Source: Streptomyces sp. PH10-H1 | GTDB lineage: Bacteria > Actinomycetota > Actinomycetes > Streptomycetales > Streptomycetaceae | Assembly (NCBI RefSeq): GCF_030063355.1 | Contig: NZ_JASISZ010000013.1 | Location: 58,992 to 122,991, forward strand | DNA length: 64,000 nt | Reading direction: 5' to 3' | Shown: piece after piece, positions 53,623-61,740 of the stretch | Numbering within the stretch: position 1 is the first letter of the stretch | Layout of the letters: the number at the start of each line of letters is the position of its first letter | Notes under the pieces: model-generated | Database searches by the model: none | Seen by the model: only the letters and a program-made list of their open reading frames with translations | Told to the model about the DNA's origin: nothing | Made by a program: the position numbers and the translations under genes

Positions 53623-54204
53623 TCAGAAGCCGCCGCAGGTGGCGACCGCGAACGGGCCGGTGGCGGTCGCCGTCTTGGGGGTCCCGTTGTCCACGGTGAC
53701 CGAACACTTGGCCGTGCCGCCCGCCTCCCCGGTGGTGACGACGAGGGACCCGCCCTTCACAAAGCCCTTCGTGGTCAGCTCCTTCCGCCACGGCAGCGTC
53801 CTCGCGGTCTCCTCGCTCGTCGACAGGTTGTCGTTGTTCCAGGTGGAGTAGGAGATCGTGACGCCGGTGGCGTCGCCCGTGACTTCGTACGTCACCTTGA
53901 CGGTCTTCGAACTCTCATGGACGACCGTGGCGAAGAGCAGCGCGCATCCGCCGACCACCAGCAGCACCAGCACGAGCACCACCCACGGCCACGTACGCCG
54001 TTTCCTCGCCGGCGGCTGCTGCCACTGCCCGGGCGGCGGCGGAGGCCACTGCCCACCCGGCGGCGGAGGCCGCTGCTGCCACTGCCCCCCGGACCCCCCG
54101 GGCTGCTGCCACTGCCCGGGCGGCTGCTGCGGGGGCTGCCCCTGGCCCCACCGCGGCTGCTGCGGATCGGGAGGGGGCTCCTGCCCCGGGGTGGATTGGC
54201 TCAT
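53623..54204 (-). CDS. MmpS-like membrane accessory protein with Gln/Pro-rich N-terminus
   Basis: 193 residues from ATG at 54204; a GTG at 54294 is possible. A cytoplasmic Pro/Gln/Gly/Trp-rich tail (PGQWQQP repeats, to about 70) precedes one helix (WPWVVLVLVLLVVGGCALL) and an extracytoplasmic beta-sandwich (VKVTYEVTGDATGVTISYSTWNN to KCSVTVDNG), the MmpS pattern. In mycobacteria MmpS proteins assist MmpL exporters; no mmpL is nearby, so the partner is unknown. Confidence 0.8.
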   Translation of the reverse strand: MSQSTPGQEPPPDPQQPRWGQGQPPQQPPGQWQQPGGSGGQWQQRPPPPGGQWPPPPPGQWQQPPARKRRTWPWVVLVLVLLVVGGCALLFATVVHESSKTVKVTYEVTGDATGVTISYSTWNNDNLSTSEETARTLPWRKELTTKGFVKGGSLVVTTGEAGGTAKCSVTVDNGTPKTATATGPFAVATCGGF

Positions 54205-54311
54205 GGCCTCAGCGTCCGCGTGTTCGATCGTCTGCGCGATCCGGCCGCCGGAATGTGCGGCCATCCAGGCGACGCGCGGAACGGCCTGGCTCACGGCCTC
54301 GGCGCTGGGAC

Positions 54312-54349
54312 GACGAAAGCCCCGGCTCGCATGAGCCGGGGCTTTCGTC
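54312..54349 (-). terminator. Terminator after tRNA-Ser(CGA)
   Basis: Perfect 17-bp stem GACGAAAGCCCCGGCTC with 4-nt loop, 27 bp beyond the tRNA 3' end. TTTACT lies on the plus-strand side, so it may act in both directions. Confidence 0.85.
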
Positions 54350-54375
54350 TTTACTGCTTCTTACCTGCTCAAGAG

Positions 54376-54462
54376 CGGTAGCGGTGGGATTTGAACCCAC
54401 GGTGAAGTTGCCCCCACACACGCTTTCGAGGCGTGCTCCTTAGGCCACTCGGACACGCTACC
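54376..54462 (-). tRNA. tRNA-Ser(CGA)
   Basis: Class II, 87 nt on the minus strand. Acceptor GGTAGCG/CGCTACC, anticodon loop CTCGAAA (CGA), long variable arm, GGTTCAAAT T-arm. Confidence 0.96.
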
Positions 54463-54472
54463 GAGAGAGAGC

Positions 54473-55105
54473 TTAGCCCACGTGAGGGCGTGCTCCGAAA
54501 TCGCCCGAGCGGAAGAAGCGGGTGAGCAGGGCGGCGCACTCGTCGGCGAGTACGCCCTGGATGACTTCGGGCCGGTGGTTGAGGCGGCGGTCGCGGACGA
54601 CGTCCCAGAGGGAGCCGACGGCGCCGCCCTTCTCGTCGACCGCGCCGTAGACGACGCGGTCGAGGCGGGAGAGGACGATCGCGCCCGCGCACATGGTGCA
54701 CGGCTCCAGGGTGACGACGAGGGTGCAGCCGCTCAGCCGCCATTCCCCGACGGCCTTGGCGGCGTCGCGGATGGCGAGGACCTCGGCGTGGGCGGTCGGA
54801 TCGCCGGTCGCCTCGCGCTCGTTGCGGCCGCGGCCGATGACCGCGCCGTCCGGGCCGAGCACGACCGCGCCCACCGGCACGTCGCCGGTGCGCGGGGCGA
54901 GGCCGGCCTCTTCCAGGGCATGGCGCATCGCCCCGGTCCACGGGTCACGAATCGGGTCACGAATCGGGTCACGAATCGGGTCGGGAATCGGGTCGGGAAT
55001 CGGTTGTCGTGCCGGTTCTCCGGCCGCTTCGCGTGCCGGTTCTCGTGGAGGACCGGGAGGGGGTGGTGCGGTGCTCAGCGGACCGCCTCCAGTACGTCGG
55101 CACAT
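54473..55105 (-). CDS. tadA: tRNA adenosine(34) deaminase TadA
   Basis: Deaminase domain (about 57-205) with zinc-binding HAE (TAHAEVLAI) and PCxxC (LEPCTMCAGA). TadA converts A34 of tRNA-Arg(ACG) to inosine; that tRNA is encoded at 35049-35124. The N-terminal about 55 residues are unusual: Pro/Arg/Glu-rich then IPDPIPDPIRDPIRDPIRDP from a 12-bp tandem repeat. The start is uncertain: ATG at 55105 overlaps the upstream gene by 31 nt, and a later start is possible. It is coupled to its associated protein gene. Confidence 0.93.
   Translation of the reverse strand: MCRRTGGGPLSTAPPPPGPPREPAREAAGEPARQPIPDPIPDPIRDPIRDPIRDPWTGAMRHALEEAGLAPRTGDVPVGAVVLGPDGAVIGRGRNEREATGDPTAHAEVLAIRDAAKAVGEWRLSGCTLVVTLEPCTMCAGAIVLSRLDRVVYGAVDEKGGAVGSLWDVVRDRRLNHRPEVIQGVLADECAALLTRFFRSGDFGARPHVG
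54942..55001 (-). repeat. 12-bp tandem repeat in tadA
   Basis: Five units: GGGTCACGAATC x3 and GGGTCGGGAATC x2, encoding IRDP/IPDP repeats ahead of the deaminase domain. Confidence 0.93.
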
Positions 55106-55620
55106 CCGATCGCCTCGGCGATCTCACCGAGTGCCTCGCCGGTGAGCGCGCCGTCACCGCTGAGGTCCAGCAGTTCCTTCTCGCTCATGCCGAGATCGGA
55201 CAGCAGGCCGGCTTCGCCGAGCGGGCCGGCCGGCACATGGTCCTCGGTGGGGCCGGGGACCGCGTCCTCATCGGCGTCGTCGTTGTCGCCGTCCTCGGTA
55301 CCGTCGAGGTCGACCAGATCGTCTAGGGGATCCTCGGGATCCCTGCCGAGCAGTTCGTCGGTGAGCAGGATCTCTCCGTACGAACTGCGGGCTGCGGCGG
55401 CGGCATCGGACACGTAGATCCTGGGATCCTCTTCACCGTCCACACGGATGACGCCGAACCAGGCGTCCTCCTGCTCGATGAAGACCAGAACCGTTTCCTC
55501 CTCGGCGATGGCCGCACGGGCCAGGTCGCTCAGATCACCAAGGGTTTCCACATCGTCGAGATCAGGCTCGCTCGCTTGCCAACCGTCCTCGTTGCGCGCG
55601 AGCAGTGCGGCGAAGTACAC
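55075..55620 (-). CDS. tRNA adenosine deaminase-associated protein
   Basis: 181 residues from GTG at 55620 (GGGAG 7 nt upstream). It begins VYFAALLARNEDGWQASEPDLDD and has an acidic, Asp-rich middle (LDGTEDGDNDDADEDAVPG) and a helical C-terminus (LSDLGMSEKELLDLSGDGALTGEALGEIAE). It is the actinobacterial protein routinely found beside tadA and named for it; a direct function in tRNA editing is not shown as far as I know. Overlap with tadA supports coexpression. Confidence 0.87.
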   Translation of the reverse strand: MYFAALLARNEDGWQASEPDLDDVETLGDLSDLARAAIAEEETVLVFIEQEDAWFGVIRVDGEEDPRIYVSDAAAAARSSYGEILLTDELLGRDPEDPLDDLVDLDGTEDGDNDDADEDAVPGPTEDHVPAGPLGEAGLLSDLGMSEKELLDLSGDGALTGEALGEIAEAIGCADVLEAVR

Positions 55621-55894
55621 CGTGACTCTCCCACAGGTCTCAGGCCGTCCGGACCGGGTGGGGAGCATCCCACCCACTCGGCATCGTGGCAGAAACCTGG
55701 GCTTTGCGAAGGGTCTTCCGCACTGCGACGTGCCAGGTCTTCATCACGTCGGACGGTGGAGCACCGTCGGCGGGGCGTCGGCGGGGCGTCCGCGAGCGGT
55801 CCGCGAGCCGTCCGCAGGCCGTATGCACAACGGCTTCCGGGCCGTCCCCGGGACTCCGCGGGTTGTGCCGCAGGGGCGCCCGTACTGCCCAGGA

Positions 55895-56128
55895 TTACCA
55901 GCGGAAGGTGCGCATTCGCATCTGCTGCCGCATCCGCGCGGCGCGGGCCCTGCGCGGCTGTACCCGCTCGCGCAGCTCCTTGGCCTCGTTGAGTTCCCGC
56001 AGAAACATCACCCGGCGTCTGCGGCGTTCCGCGTCGCGCTCTTCCTGCGCGCTTTTCCGCGTGTCCTTCGTGTCGTCCTGCGTGTTCTGCGCTTCCGGCT
56101 GTTCCGGTTGGACGCTCCGCTCCGGCAT
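55895..56128 (-). CDS. Small Arg/Glu-rich conserved protein
   Basis: 77 residues, highly charged: MPERSVQPEQPEAQNTQDD, then ERRRRRVMFLRELNEAKELRERV and an end RMRQQMRMRTFRW. A coiled-coil-prone helix covers about 28-70. The ending recalls a conserved Streptomyces protein encoded near upp, but this is memory. GGTGG precedes the ATG. No function known. Confidence 0.65.
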   Translation of the reverse strand: MPERSVQPEQPEAQNTQDDTKDTRKSAQEERDAERRRRRVMFLRELNEAKELRERVQPRRARAARMRQQMRMRTFRW

Positions 56129-56273
56129 GAGGCACCACCCGTGGGGGTCGGGTCACCCGGGGGACGCTCCGGGCGTATGTGCACAGTTTCCCTCTCCCGC
56201 GCGGTTTGATGCGTGATCGGTGTGGCAAGCGAGCGGCGGCGGGGACCCCGCGGTCTCGGTTAATGTCGAGGGC

Positions 56274-56909
56274 ATGCGGATCCACGTAGTCGACCACCCG
56301 CTGGTCGCGCACAAGCTCACCACCCTGCGCGACGAGCGCACCGACTCGCCGACCTTCCGGCGGCTGGCCGATGAACTCGTCACTCTGCTCGCCTACGAGG
56401 CGACCCGTGACGTGCGCACCGAGCAGGTCGACATCCGGACCCCGGTCGCGGCGACCACCGGCGTCCGGCTCTCGTACCCACGCCCGCTCGTCGTCCCGAT
56501 CCTGCGCGCCGGTCTCGGCATGCTGGACGGCATGGTCCGGCTGCTGCCGACCGCCGAGGTCGGCTTCTTGGGCATGATCCGCGACGAGGAGACCCTCGAG
56601 GCGAAGACGTACGCCACCCGCATGCCGCAGGACCTCTCCGGCCGCCAGGTGTACGTGGTCGACCCGATGCTGGCCACCGGCGGCACGCTGCTCGCTGCCA
56701 TCAACCTGCTCATCGAGCGCGGCGCGGACGATGTCACCGCGATCGTGCTGCTCGCGGCGCCGGAGGGTCTCGAGGTCATGGAGCGGGAGCTGGCGGGCAA
56801 GCCGGTGACTGTCGTCACGGCCTCGGTCGACGAGGGGCTCAACGAGAACAGCTACATCGTTCCGGGGCTGGGCGACGCCGGCGACCGGCTGTACGGCACC
56901 GCCGGCTAG
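56274..56909 (+). CDS. upp: Uracil phosphoribosyltransferase
   Basis: 211 residues, full length. PRPP-binding loop [26 protein letters not shown], and the uracil-binding C-terminus [18 protein letters not shown]. It salvages uracil to UMP. It starts [19 protein letters not shown] as expected. Monocistronic, with a repeat element (56957-56974) downstream. Confidence 0.97.
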   Translation: MRIHVVDHPLVAHKLTTLRDERTDSPTFRRLADELVTLLAYEATRDVRTEQVDIRTPVAATTGVRLSYPRPLVVPILRAGLGMLDGMVRLLPTAEVGFLGMIRDEETLEAKTYATRMPQDLSGRQVYVVDPMLATGGTLLAAINLLIERGADDVTAIVLLAAPEGLEVMERELAGKPVTVVTASVDEGLNENSYIVPGLGDAGDRLYGTAG

Positions 56910-56956
56910 CCGCCGGGCCGGGATATCGGCCCGTCGCCAATGTCGTGTTGTGAGCC

Positions 56957-56974
56957 CGTCCGGCGATTGAGGAC
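56957..56974 (+). repeat. Intergenic repeat CGTCCGGCGATTGAGGAC
   Basis: Same core as the right arm of the 46081-46120 palindrome plus flank (CCGGCGATTGAGGAC) and as 46036-46051 (with CTC for ATT). A dispersed repeat family, here as a solo copy. Confidence 0.8.
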
Positions 56975-56980
56975 ACGGCG

Positions 56981-57625
56981 TTAGCAGCCCGGTGATGCCT
57001 TAGCGGGAGGCGCCGCCGCGGCTACCAGGGCTTTCTCCACGTCCTTCGGGTCGGCCAGCTTCGTGTAGGCCGTTCCGATCAGCAGATCCACGCCCGGGTC
57101 CGTCCGTTTCGGGTCGATCCTCACCGTGGAGCCGGCGACCTGCGTGCCGACGACCCGTGCCGCCTGCTCGGCGGCGGGGCCCGCCACGACCAGCGCCGCG
57201 TCCTTGACCTTCTTGTCGTACTCGATCGGGGCGTTGCCGAACTTGCCGACGCGGAAGCCGCGCTTCGCCAGCTCGTCGGCCGTGGTCTTCGCCAGGCCGC
57301 CCTTCGCCGTCGCGTTGAAGACGTTGAGCCCGATCGTCGCCGGCTTGGGCAACGGGGCGGGTTTGCCGGACGGCGTGGGCGTCGCCGTGGGCTTGCAGCT
57401 CGGTGGGGCCGCCGCGTGTGCCTGCGGTGAGACCTTGTCCTTGCCGTCGCCGGTGAAGACGTCGATGAGTTGCAGCGTCCCCCAGCCGATCAGGCCGAGC
57501 ACCACCACCGAGGCGACAATGGCGAGGGCGGTACGGCCGCGCCTCTTCGGGCGACCCATCCGCGGGTACTGATTTCCGGTGATCCGGTACTTCCCGCCCA
57601 TGCCGGAAGGGGTGAGCATGCTCAT
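56981..57625 (-). CDS. LytR C-terminal-domain membrane protein
   Basis: 214 residues from ATG at 57625 (57646 possible). A basic cytoplasmic start (MGRPKRRGR), one helix (TALAIVASVVVLGLIGWGTL), a Pro/Thr linker, and a LytR_C domain (about 100-190: IGLNVFNATAKGGLAKTTADELAKRGFRVGKFGNAP). The domain occurs in LytR-CpsA-Psr wall ligases but here stands alone, so a regulatory or binding role at the envelope is likely. Confidence 0.88.
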   Translation of the reverse strand: MSMLTPSGMGGKYRITGNQYPRMGRPKRRGRTALAIVASVVVLGLIGWGTLQLIDVFTGDGKDKVSPQAHAAAPPSCKPTATPTPSGKPAPLPKPATIGLNVFNATAKGGLAKTTADELAKRGFRVGKFGNAPIEYDKKVKDAALVVAGPAAEQAARVVGTQVAGSTVRIDPKRTDPGVDLLIGTAYTKLADPKDVEKALVAAAAPPAKASPGC

Positions 57626-57788
57626 GAGCGCAGCGTAATGCGCCATCGGCCTGAGCGTACTAAATGATCAACGAATGGCGGACAGCCGAACCCGAAAGGT
57701 TGAACGGCCGCGCCTGAACGGCCCCTCGAACGGACCCTGAACGAGCGCTCCGCGCAGCCCGAGTGGGGAGTTGGACGCGGTGGTGCCG

Positions 57789-58085
57789 TCAGTCCATTTC
57801 CAGGACGCGGGCATGCAGAACCTGGCGCTGCTGCAGCGCCGCCCGTACCGCCCGGTGCAGGCCGTCCTCGAGGTAGAGATCGCCGCGCCACTTCACGACA
57901 TGCGCGAAGAGGTCGCCGTAGAACGTGGAGTCCTCGGCGAGCAGCGTTTCCAGGTCGAGCTGGCCCTTGGTGGTGACCAGCTGGTCGAGGCGTACCGGAC
58001 GCGGAGCGACATCCGCCCACTCTCGCGTGCTGACCCGGCCGTGGTCGGGGTACGGCCGCCCGTTTCCGATGCGCTTGAAGATCAC
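57789..58085 (-). CDS. Conserved 98-aa protein, VapB-like by annotation habit
   Basis: 98 residues: MIFKRIGNGRPYPDHGRVSTREWADV, RPVRLDQLVTTKGQLDLETLLAEDSTFYGDLFAHVVKWRGDLYLEDGLHRAVRAALQQRQVLHARVLEMD. Public annotations sometimes call it a type II antitoxin of the VapB family, but there is no toxin gene next to it and I see no clear AbrB or RHH motif, so I treat it as a conserved protein of unknown role. The sequence is otherwise sound. Confidence 0.8.
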   Translation of the reverse strand: MIFKRIGNGRPYPDHGRVSTREWADVAPRPVRLDQLVTTKGQLDLETLLAEDSTFYGDLFAHVVKWRGDLYLEDGLHRAVRAALQQRQVLHARVLEMD

Positions 58086-58183
58086 ACGGAAAGCCTACCG
58101 GGCAAGCCCGTGCGGGCGCAGCAGTGGCGGAGGAGTGCATAGGTGGCAATTACGTCGATAGCAGGATCTAGCGGGAGCCTGCC

Positions 58184-59104
58184 ATGACCGATCCGCAAGC
58201 CCAGACGGCACCTCCGGCTGATTCCCCCGCCGTTTCACGCGTTCCTGACGCGCCTTCCGACGCCTCCGCCACTCCGCCCGCCGATCTGCCCGGGCCCGCC
58301 GCCGGGATCGTGGCGGGGTACCCCTTCACCGGACCGGCGCTCGATCTGGGCGCTCTGCTGTGGGACGGCACGTGCCACGCCGGCGCGCAGATCCGGATCC
58401 CGCTGGGCATGCTCAACCGGCACGGCCTCGTCGCGGGCGCCACCGGCACCGGCAAGACCAAGCCGCTGCAGCTCATCGCCGAGCAGTTGTCGGCCAACGG
58501 GGTGCCGGTCGGCATCTTCTTCGTCACCCAGTCCCCGAAGGACGTGCCCTCCGACGTCCTTGCCCAGCTCGGCAACCGCATCCAGCACGCACTGCGCGCC
58601 TTCACCCCCGAGGACGCCAAGGCGCTCAAGGCGACCGTCTCCACGTTCCCCAACTCCGCCTACGACCTCGGCGAGCTGCTGACGGCGCTGGGCACCGGCG
58701 AGGCCGTCGTCACCGTCCTCAGCGAGAACGGCGCGCCGACCCCGGTCGCCGCCACCCGGCTGCGTGCGCCGCAGTCCCTGATGGGGCCCATCGACGCGGC
58801 CGCGCTCGACACGGCCGTCAAGGCCTCGCCGCTGTACTCCCGCTACGCCCAGGCCATCGACCGCGAATCGGCCTATGAGAAGCTCAACGCCGACGCCGCA
58901 GCCGAGGCGGCTTCGGCCCCGGTCTCCGGCCCCGAGCCCGCGAAGGCGCCAGCCAAGGGTGAGACGAGCGTCGTGGAACAGGTCGTCGGCAGCGGCGTCT
59001 TCAAGTCCCTGGCCCGCTCGCTGGCCCGCTCGCTGGCCCGCTCGCTGGGCACCCAGCTGGGCCGCGAGATCAGCCGCTCCCTCTTCGGAACCCGCAAGCG
59101 CTGA
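58184..59104 (+). pseudogene. HerA-like (DUF853) ATPase with internal in-frame deletion
   Basis: 306 residues; relatives are about 500. Walker A GATGTGKT (85-92) is intact, but after GVPV (109) the protein jumps to GIFFVTQSPKDVPSDVLAQLGNR. The missing roughly 190 residues include the DEAH-type Walker B segment that normally precedes this block. The frame and a GGGAG site survive. Near the C-terminus SLAR is repeated by a 12-bp tandem repeat. It can probably bind but not hydrolyse ATP normally. A functional shortened protein cannot be excluded. Confidence 0.8.
59009..59044 (+). repeat. 12-bp tandem repeat CTGGCCCGCTCG x3
   Basis: Encodes LARS-LARS-LARS inside the HerA-like gene; relatives have one copy as I recall. 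Confidence 0.9.
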
Positions 59105-59150
59105 CGGATCGGCTGACGGATGGGCTGAAATTTTTTCGGCATCTGCTGTC

Positions 59151-59175
59151 AACCGGCTGCGGGGGCCCAGGCGTA
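59151..59175 (+). promoter_or_regulatory. ECF-type promoter AACC-N17-CGTA
   Basis: TGTCAACC (59147-59154) and CGTA (59172-59175) at 17-bp spacing fit the AAC/CGT pattern of ECF sigma promoters. It lies just before the ECF gene and would be autoregulatory. If real, the ATG at 59175 is untranscribed and TTG at 59211 is the start. Confidence 0.6.
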
Positions 59176-59210
59176 TGCCTGGTAAGGGCCGAAAGATTTT
59201 GGAGCAAGTG

Positions 59211-59753
59211 TTGACCGTCGAGGAGTTCGAGGAGTTCTACGCGCATGCGGCCAGCCGCCTCACCGGTCAGCTCTATGTGATGCTCGGCGACCTGCATGAG
59301 GCGCAGGACGTCGTGCAGGAGGCATTCGTACGGGGCTGGAGCCGGCGCCGACAGCTCTCCGGGACCGGATCTCCTGAGGCGTGGATCCGTACGGTCGCCT
59401 GGCGGCTCGCGGTGAGCCGCTGGCGTGGACGCCGGCGCTCGGACGAGGCGTGGCAGCGGCACGGCGGCCCGCCGCCCGTCGAAGGACCGGGTCCGGGGCC
59501 GGTGGCGCTCGTATCGGCGATTCGCGAGCTGTCGCCGCGACAGCGGCGGACGGTCGTCCTGCATTACGTGTGCGACCTGTCCGTCGATCAGATCGCCGCC
59601 GAGACCGGCCTGTCCAGCGGCACCGTCAAGACGCATCTGTCCCGGGGGCGGGCCGCGCTCGCCGGCCGTCTGCAGGATCCCCGGGAGACGGGCGATCCGC
59701 ACGATCATCACGATCATCACGATTCGCACGCCGAGGAGGTACCCGGTGCCTGA
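59211..59753 (+). CDS. ECF sigma factor with His-rich tail
   Basis: 180 residues from TTG at 59211 (GGAG 6 nt upstream, and downstream of the ECF promoter); ATG at 59175 is the alternative. Region 2 (LYVMLGDLHEAQDVVQEAFVRGW) and region 4 (LSPRQRRTVVLHYVCDLSVDQIAAETGLSSGTVKTHLSRGR) are complete. The C-terminus is DPHDHHDHHDSH, from CACGATCAT repeats; it could bind metal. The next gene, a membrane protein, overlaps the stop by 8 nt and may be its anti-sigma partner. Confidence 0.9.
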   Translation: MTVEEFEEFYAHAASRLTGQLYVMLGDLHEAQDVVQEAFVRGWSRRRQLSGTGSPEAWIRTVAWRLAVSRWRGRRRSDEAWQRHGGPPPVEGPGPGPVALVSAIRELSPRQRRTVVLHYVCDLSVDQIAAETGLSSGTVKTHLSRGRAALAGRLQDPRETGDPHDHHDHHDSHAEEVPGA

Positions 59754-60234
59754 GCCTCATGAGCCTCGCGACCCGCTGGCGGCCGCGTTCAAGAGCGCTG
59801 CCGCTGCCGGGCGGGCCGGGGCGGTTCCCGTACCGGTCTCCGTGATCATGGCGCGCGGTGACCGGGTCCGGCTCCGCCGGTTCGCCTCGTTCGCCGTCGC
59901 CGCCTGCCTGGCCGTGTGCGGGACGAGCGTGGCCACGGCGATGTGGTTGCCCTCCGACGGCACGGGGGGCGGCATCCCCGCCACATCGCCGTCCGGATCG
60001 TTCTCGGATCCCGCACCGTCGGCGATGCCGTCGTCGACGCCGTCGCCCACCCAGTCGCGCACCGGGGCGCCGCTCGACACGGCTACCGGAACGGCGGCCG
60101 GGACGCAGACCGGGACTCCGTCCGGGCCGTCGTCCACCTCGTCCACCTCGCCCACCTCCCACTCGACCGCACTGGGTTCAGCGACCGGTGCTCCCACCCG
60201 CAACGCCGAACGGACCACCGCTCCGCCGCCGTAG
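59746..60234 (+). CDS. Single-span membrane protein, probable partner of the ECF factor
   Basis: 162 residues, GTG with GAGGAGG 6 nt upstream, overlapping the sigma gene. A short cytoplasmic part (about 45 residues: PLAAAFKSAAAAGRAGAVPVPVSVIMARGDRVRLRR) precedes one helix (FASFAVAACLAVCGTSVATAMWL) and a 95-residue Ser/Thr/Pro-rich exterior (SSTSSTSPTSHST). The layout suits an anti-sigma factor, but no zinc HxxxCxxC motif is present, so the role is inferred from context. Confidence 0.8.
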   Translation: MPEPHEPRDPLAAAFKSAAAAGRAGAVPVPVSVIMARGDRVRLRRFASFAVAACLAVCGTSVATAMWLPSDGTGGGIPATSPSGSFSDPAPSAMPSSTPSPTQSRTGAPLDTATGTAAGTQTGTPSGPSSTSSTSPTSHSTALGSATGAPTRNAERTTAPPP

Positions 60235-60374
60235 CGGGTCCAAGCCCTTCCATATCGCGCCGCCCGCTTCCCGCTTCCATCCGACGGCCCCCGCCGCCGG
60301 GTGATCCCGCACGCCCGCCACCCGCCGCCCGCGGCACCTTGGCGCGCCCCGATGTCCTCGCAAGGAGCCGAACC

Positions 60375-61661
60375 ATGGCCATAGCACCAGCCCGGCAGAC
60401 GCTGGCGGGGCAGCCACCCACAGGTCTGCCCGTCCGTGAGGCCGAGGCCGCGTCGCGCCGTAGCCGTCTCATCCCGTTCAGCGCCGCGGACCGGGCCGTA
60501 CTGTGGCTCTACCTGTTCACCCGCACCGGGATCTGGGTCACGGCCTACTGCACCGGCTGGCTGTTCACCGGTGACGGCACGTCCAAACAGGCCCCGCCTC
60601 TGATGTCGCGGTGGGAGCAATGGGACTGGGCGTACTTCGTCCGTATCGCCCAATACGGCTACTTCGACGGCCCATTGGGGCCCGGATCCGCCCACCCGGA
60701 CAACCGCGAGGCGTTCTTCCCGGGTTTCCCCCTGCTGCTGCGCGCAGTCCACGCGGTCGTCCGCGACTGGACCCTGGCAGGTCTGCTGATCTCCTTCGTC
60801 GCAGGCGGCGTGGCCGTGCTGGCTCTCGGGCGGATCGCGCGCCTCGAACTCCGCGACAGGGTTCCGGGCCGGGTTCGCGACGGGCTCCGGGACAGCGTCC
60901 GGGAAGGCGCCGGGGACATCGAGATCGGGCCGCGCGCCGTCCTCTTCCTGCTGCTCTCGCCCTGCGCGGTGTTCCTGGCGGTCGGCTACAGCGAAGCTCT
61001 CTTCCTGGCATTTGCGCTGCCCGCCTGGCTGGCCGCGAGGAAGGGCAACTGGCCGCAGGCGGCGCTCCTGGCCTTCTTCGCCACCTCCGTCCGGATCAGC
61101 GGACTCTTCCTCGTGGCGGCCCTGGCCGTCCAGTTCGCCACGGCCGGCGACCTGCGCCGCCGCCTGCGCTCCCTGCCCTGGCTGGCGGTCCCTGTCCTCC
61201 CCGCCCTCGGTTACGCCTGGTATCTGCAGACCCGCACCGGCGACTGGATGGCATGGAAGCACGCGCAGGAACGGGGCTGGTACCGGCAGTTCCACGCGCC
61301 CTGGGACGCGTGGTCCAACACCTGGGACGCGGCCTTCTCCGCCACCTACACCACGGGATACGCCCTGCTGTTCCGGGCCGAACTCGTCGCCATGGTGGTC
61401 GGAGTTCTGCTGCTCGGCGTTCTGTTGATACGCCGTCGTTGGCCGGAGGCGGCCTACATCGGCCTCACCCTGTGGGCGCTGGGCACCTCGTACTGGTACA
61501 TGTCCATCCCCCGGGCGTCCCTCCTGTGGTGGCCGCTGTGGATCGGACTGGCGCGCTGGAGTCTGCGCCGCCCATGGGTCAGAACCGCTTACATCTGCGT
61601 GGCCGCTCCCCTGATGACCGTCCTCGCCGTGGCCTTCACCTCCGGCCGGTGGGCCGGGTGA
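60375..61661 (+). CDS. Membrane mannosyltransferase-family protein (PIG-V-like)
   Basis: 428 residues, AAGGAG 8 nt before the ATG. About nine helices; the WEQWDWAYFVRIAQYGYF segment in the first loop carries the acidic residue expected of GT-C enzymes, and AFFPGFPLLLRAV, VGYSEALFLAFAL and TSVRISGLFL are family blocks. It should transfer a mannosyl (or similar) residue from a polyprenyl carrier outside the membrane. A charged insert with RVRDGLRDSVREG lies in a loop. Confidence 0.87.
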   Translation: MAIAPARQTLAGQPPTGLPVREAEAASRRSRLIPFSAADRAVLWLYLFTRTGIWVTAYCTGWLFTGDGTSKQAPPLMSRWEQWDWAYFVRIAQYGYFDGPLGPGSAHPDNREAFFPGFPLLLRAVHAVVRDWTLAGLLISFVAGGVAVLALGRIARLELRDRVPGRVRDGLRDSVREGAGDIEIGPRAVLFLLLSPCAVFLAVGYSEALFLAFALPAWLAARKGNWPQAALLAFFATSVRISGLFLVAALAVQFATAGDLRRRLRSLPWLAVPVLPALGYAWYLQTRTGDWMAWKHAQERGWYRQFHAPWDAWSNTWDAAFSATYTTGYALLFRAELVAMVVGVLLLGVLLIRRRWPEAAYIGLTLWALGTSYWYMSIPRASLLWWPLWIGLARWSLRRPWVRTAYICVAAPLMTVLAVAFTSGRWAG

Positions 61662-61690
61662 CACTGCCGGCGTCCGCTACGCGCCGCGGC

Positions 61691-61740
61691 TTCAGGTCTT
61701 CAGGTCTTCAGGTCTTCATGGCTTCAGGTCTTCATGACAG
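61691..61740. repeat. CAGGTCTT 8-bp tandem repeat
   Basis: Three CAGGTCTT (61693-61716), one CATGGCTT and one more CAGGTCTT (to 61732), just beyond and reaching the thiolase stop codon. Confidence 0.85.

Noticed and set aside
57789..58085. Toxin-antitoxin module
   Set aside because: Only a possible antitoxin-like gene is present; no PIN-domain or other toxin lies next to it.
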